This document shows positions 57,311 to 57,339 of a stretch of 57,339 nt of DNA, one piece after another; the stretch's first letter is position 1, and every line of letters begins with the position of its first letter. The stretch is taken from contig NZ_JAPDPJ010000041.1 of the NCBI RefSeq assembly GCF_026013605.1, forward strand, positions 1 to 57,339. The letters are read 5' to 3'. Both the position numbers and the translations under genes were made by a program. This DNA is from Plebeiibacterium sediminum. Its GTDB lineage: Bacteria > Bacteroidota > Bacteroidia > Bacteroidales > Marinilabiliaceae. The notes beneath the pieces are model-generated. The model was not told the origin of the DNA, made no database searches, and saw nothing but the letters and a program-made list of their open reading frames with translations.

Positions 57311-57339
57311 TAATACAAAAAAATTAGTTTTCACTTTTT

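Overview
The window is AT-rich DNA from a member of the Bacteroidota. The signs are two SusC/SusD pairs, two giant hybrid two-component regulators, surface lipoproteins with acidic residues after the lipid cysteine, TAnnTTTG -7 promoter boxes, and a type IX secretion tail on one enzyme. Gene content fits a plant- or algal-polysaccharide degrader, perhaps a Marinilabiliales-type bacterium; that placement is inference.

Layout. 1-2.7 kb is accessory DNA: the end of a HipA toxin kinase, a mobile mystery A/B pair (XRE regulator plus Fic protein) with a 33-bp tandem array in its promoter, and an IS6-family remnant split by an internally deleted IS4-type element. 2.8-15.5 kb is a small rhamnose-type locus (GH78, SusD, SusC, HTCS) whose SusC gene is frameshifted twice. 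It lies between two inverted, near-identical IS6 ends. 16.3-51.8 kb is a pectin utilisation locus: GH95, GH3, a multidomain pectin methylesterase, GH28, GH43, GH105, a PL1 pectate lyase, a SusE/F-like beta-helix lipoprotein, SusD, SusC, an esterase, a second HTCS, two more CE8 pectin methylesterases, two more esterases and a second GH95. 52.2 kb onward is housekeeping and accessory DNA: HU, a MazE-like antitoxin interrupted by an in-frame amber codon, two unrecognised co-directional genes, a structured intergenic region, a metallophosphoesterase and small unknown ORFs.

How the pectin genes fit together (inference from families). CE8 and the other esterases strip methyl and acyl groups. The surface PL1 cleaves homogalacturonan. 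SusC/SusD import oligosaccharides. In the periplasm GH105 removes unsaturated ends, GH28 removes galacturonate, and GH78, GH43, GH3 and GH95 remove rhamnose, arabinose/xylose and fucose or L-galactose. The two HTCS proteins sense products and switch the operons on. Promoter boxes and perfect hairpins divide the locus into units: 39.9 to 25.6 kb (esterase to GH28), 25.3 to 18.9 kb (CE8, GH3), 47.8 to 44.6 kb (CE7-like, esterase, CE8), and the plus-strand 48.3-51.8 kb (CE8, GH95).

The most unusual structures are the 33-bp operator-like array at 1.6 kb, a small MITE-like family with two copies that each have 8-bp target duplications (31.9 and 48.0 kb), the IS6-bounded mini-locus with its broken SusC, the amber-interrupted MazE, and the paired dyads after hipA.
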